This document shows, in pieces, positions 63,865-64,000 of a stretch of DNA of 64,000 nucleotides (positions are counted from its first letter, which is position 1; every line of letters starts with the position of its first letter). Position numbers and translations under genes: made by a program. The notes below the pieces were generated by a model. It made no database searches. It saw only the letters and a list, made by a program, of their open reading frames with translations, and had not been told where the DNA came from. The stretch is from Cruorifilaria tuberocauda (taxonomy: Eukaryota > Nematoda > Chromadorea > Rhabditida > Onchocercidae), in contig JABVXU010000211.1 in NCBI GenBank assembly GCA_013365365.1, positions 1 through 64,000 on the forward strand, given 5' to 3'.

Positions 63865-64000
63865 TTAATGCGCATCCCACCACAGTTGTTCTTTTACCGG
63901 TCTACGGTGATCGGTACCATTTGGCGACCACTTTACGCTACTGCGATCCCTCAACGCTTTAGCAGGTGGTACACGACTGTGTAATCGTGCGGAATGTGAT
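63865..64000 (-). CDS. 3'-terminal exon of an unidentified gene (cut by window end)
   Basis: The minus strand is open from the window edge to TAA at 63865-63867. It encodes a charged, non-repetitive peptide that ends PVKEQLWWDAH and contains VPPAKALRDRSSVKWSPNG. Base composition is clearly less AT-rich than the surroundings, which favours coding. The gene would start beyond the right edge. An alternative is a splice at GTGGGA near the end and continuation into 63793-63737 (LSFLILGAISSYDRRREHE) before a GTAAGT. On the plus strand, 63681-63808 is also an open segment flanked by ACAG and GTAAGT, so strand is not settled. No family recognised. Confidence 0.4.
   Translation of the reverse strand, partial: SHSARLHSRVPPAKALRDRSSVKWSPNGTDHRRPVKEQLWWDAH

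Overview
The window is nuclear DNA from a nematode, most likely a filarial or other spirurid parasite. It is strongly AT-rich. Genes are split into many short exons joined by GTAAGT-like donors and TTTCAG-like acceptors. Several start codons lie just downstream of an unpaired TTTCAG/ACAG acceptor, as expected for spliced-leader trans-splicing. The gene set (AMPK gamma, VIG-1, KLF, eIF4G, VIP36) is animal and nematode-like. The species cannot be fixed from sequence alone. Exon joins below were built by reading both strands and checking that phases agree across introns.

Layout. 1-2.6 kb (+): 3' part of an AMP-activated kinase gamma (CBS domain) gene. 4.2-7.0 kb (-): VIG-1/SERBP1-type RGG RNA-binding protein. 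8.9-10.1 kb (+): small SOSS-C (INIP) homologue. 10.7-13.2 kb (-): Kruppel-like factor with three C2H2 fingers. 14.5-17.0 kb (+): secreted GDSL-fold protein whose catalytic residues are all replaced. 17.5-25.1 kb (-): four genes on one strand, namely a tail-anchored MSP-domain protein, two tandem MARCH-type RINGv ubiquitin ligases and a SMIM15 homologue. 27.5-29.1 kb (+): an unspliced reading frame of about 521 residues made almost wholly of 13-residue repeats.

32.7-45.5 kb, perhaps to 46.8 kb (+): the initiation factor eIF4G in about 24 exons, with an eIF4E-binding motif, MIF4G and MA3 domains. 46.9-47.3 kb (-): possible decayed gene. 48.4-50.4 kb (-): secreted class 2 lipase-like protein with the nucleophile serine replaced by glycine. 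53.0-58.3 kb (-): secreted multi-fibronectin-III protein of about 684 residues. 59.9-62.2 kb (-): VIP36/LMAN2-type cargo lectin. The last 200 bases carry coding signal, with the strand unresolved.

The genes do not form one pathway. Loose themes are translation and RNA binding (VIG-1, eIF4G), endomembrane traffic and contact (VIP36, MSP tail-anchored protein, MARCH ligases) and secretion (GDSL, lipase-like and FN3 proteins). The items most worth following up are the two catalytically dead secreted hydrolase folds, the 13-residue repeat protein, the diverged tandem MARCH pair, and the recurrent GC-AG introns and GTTCGT donors.
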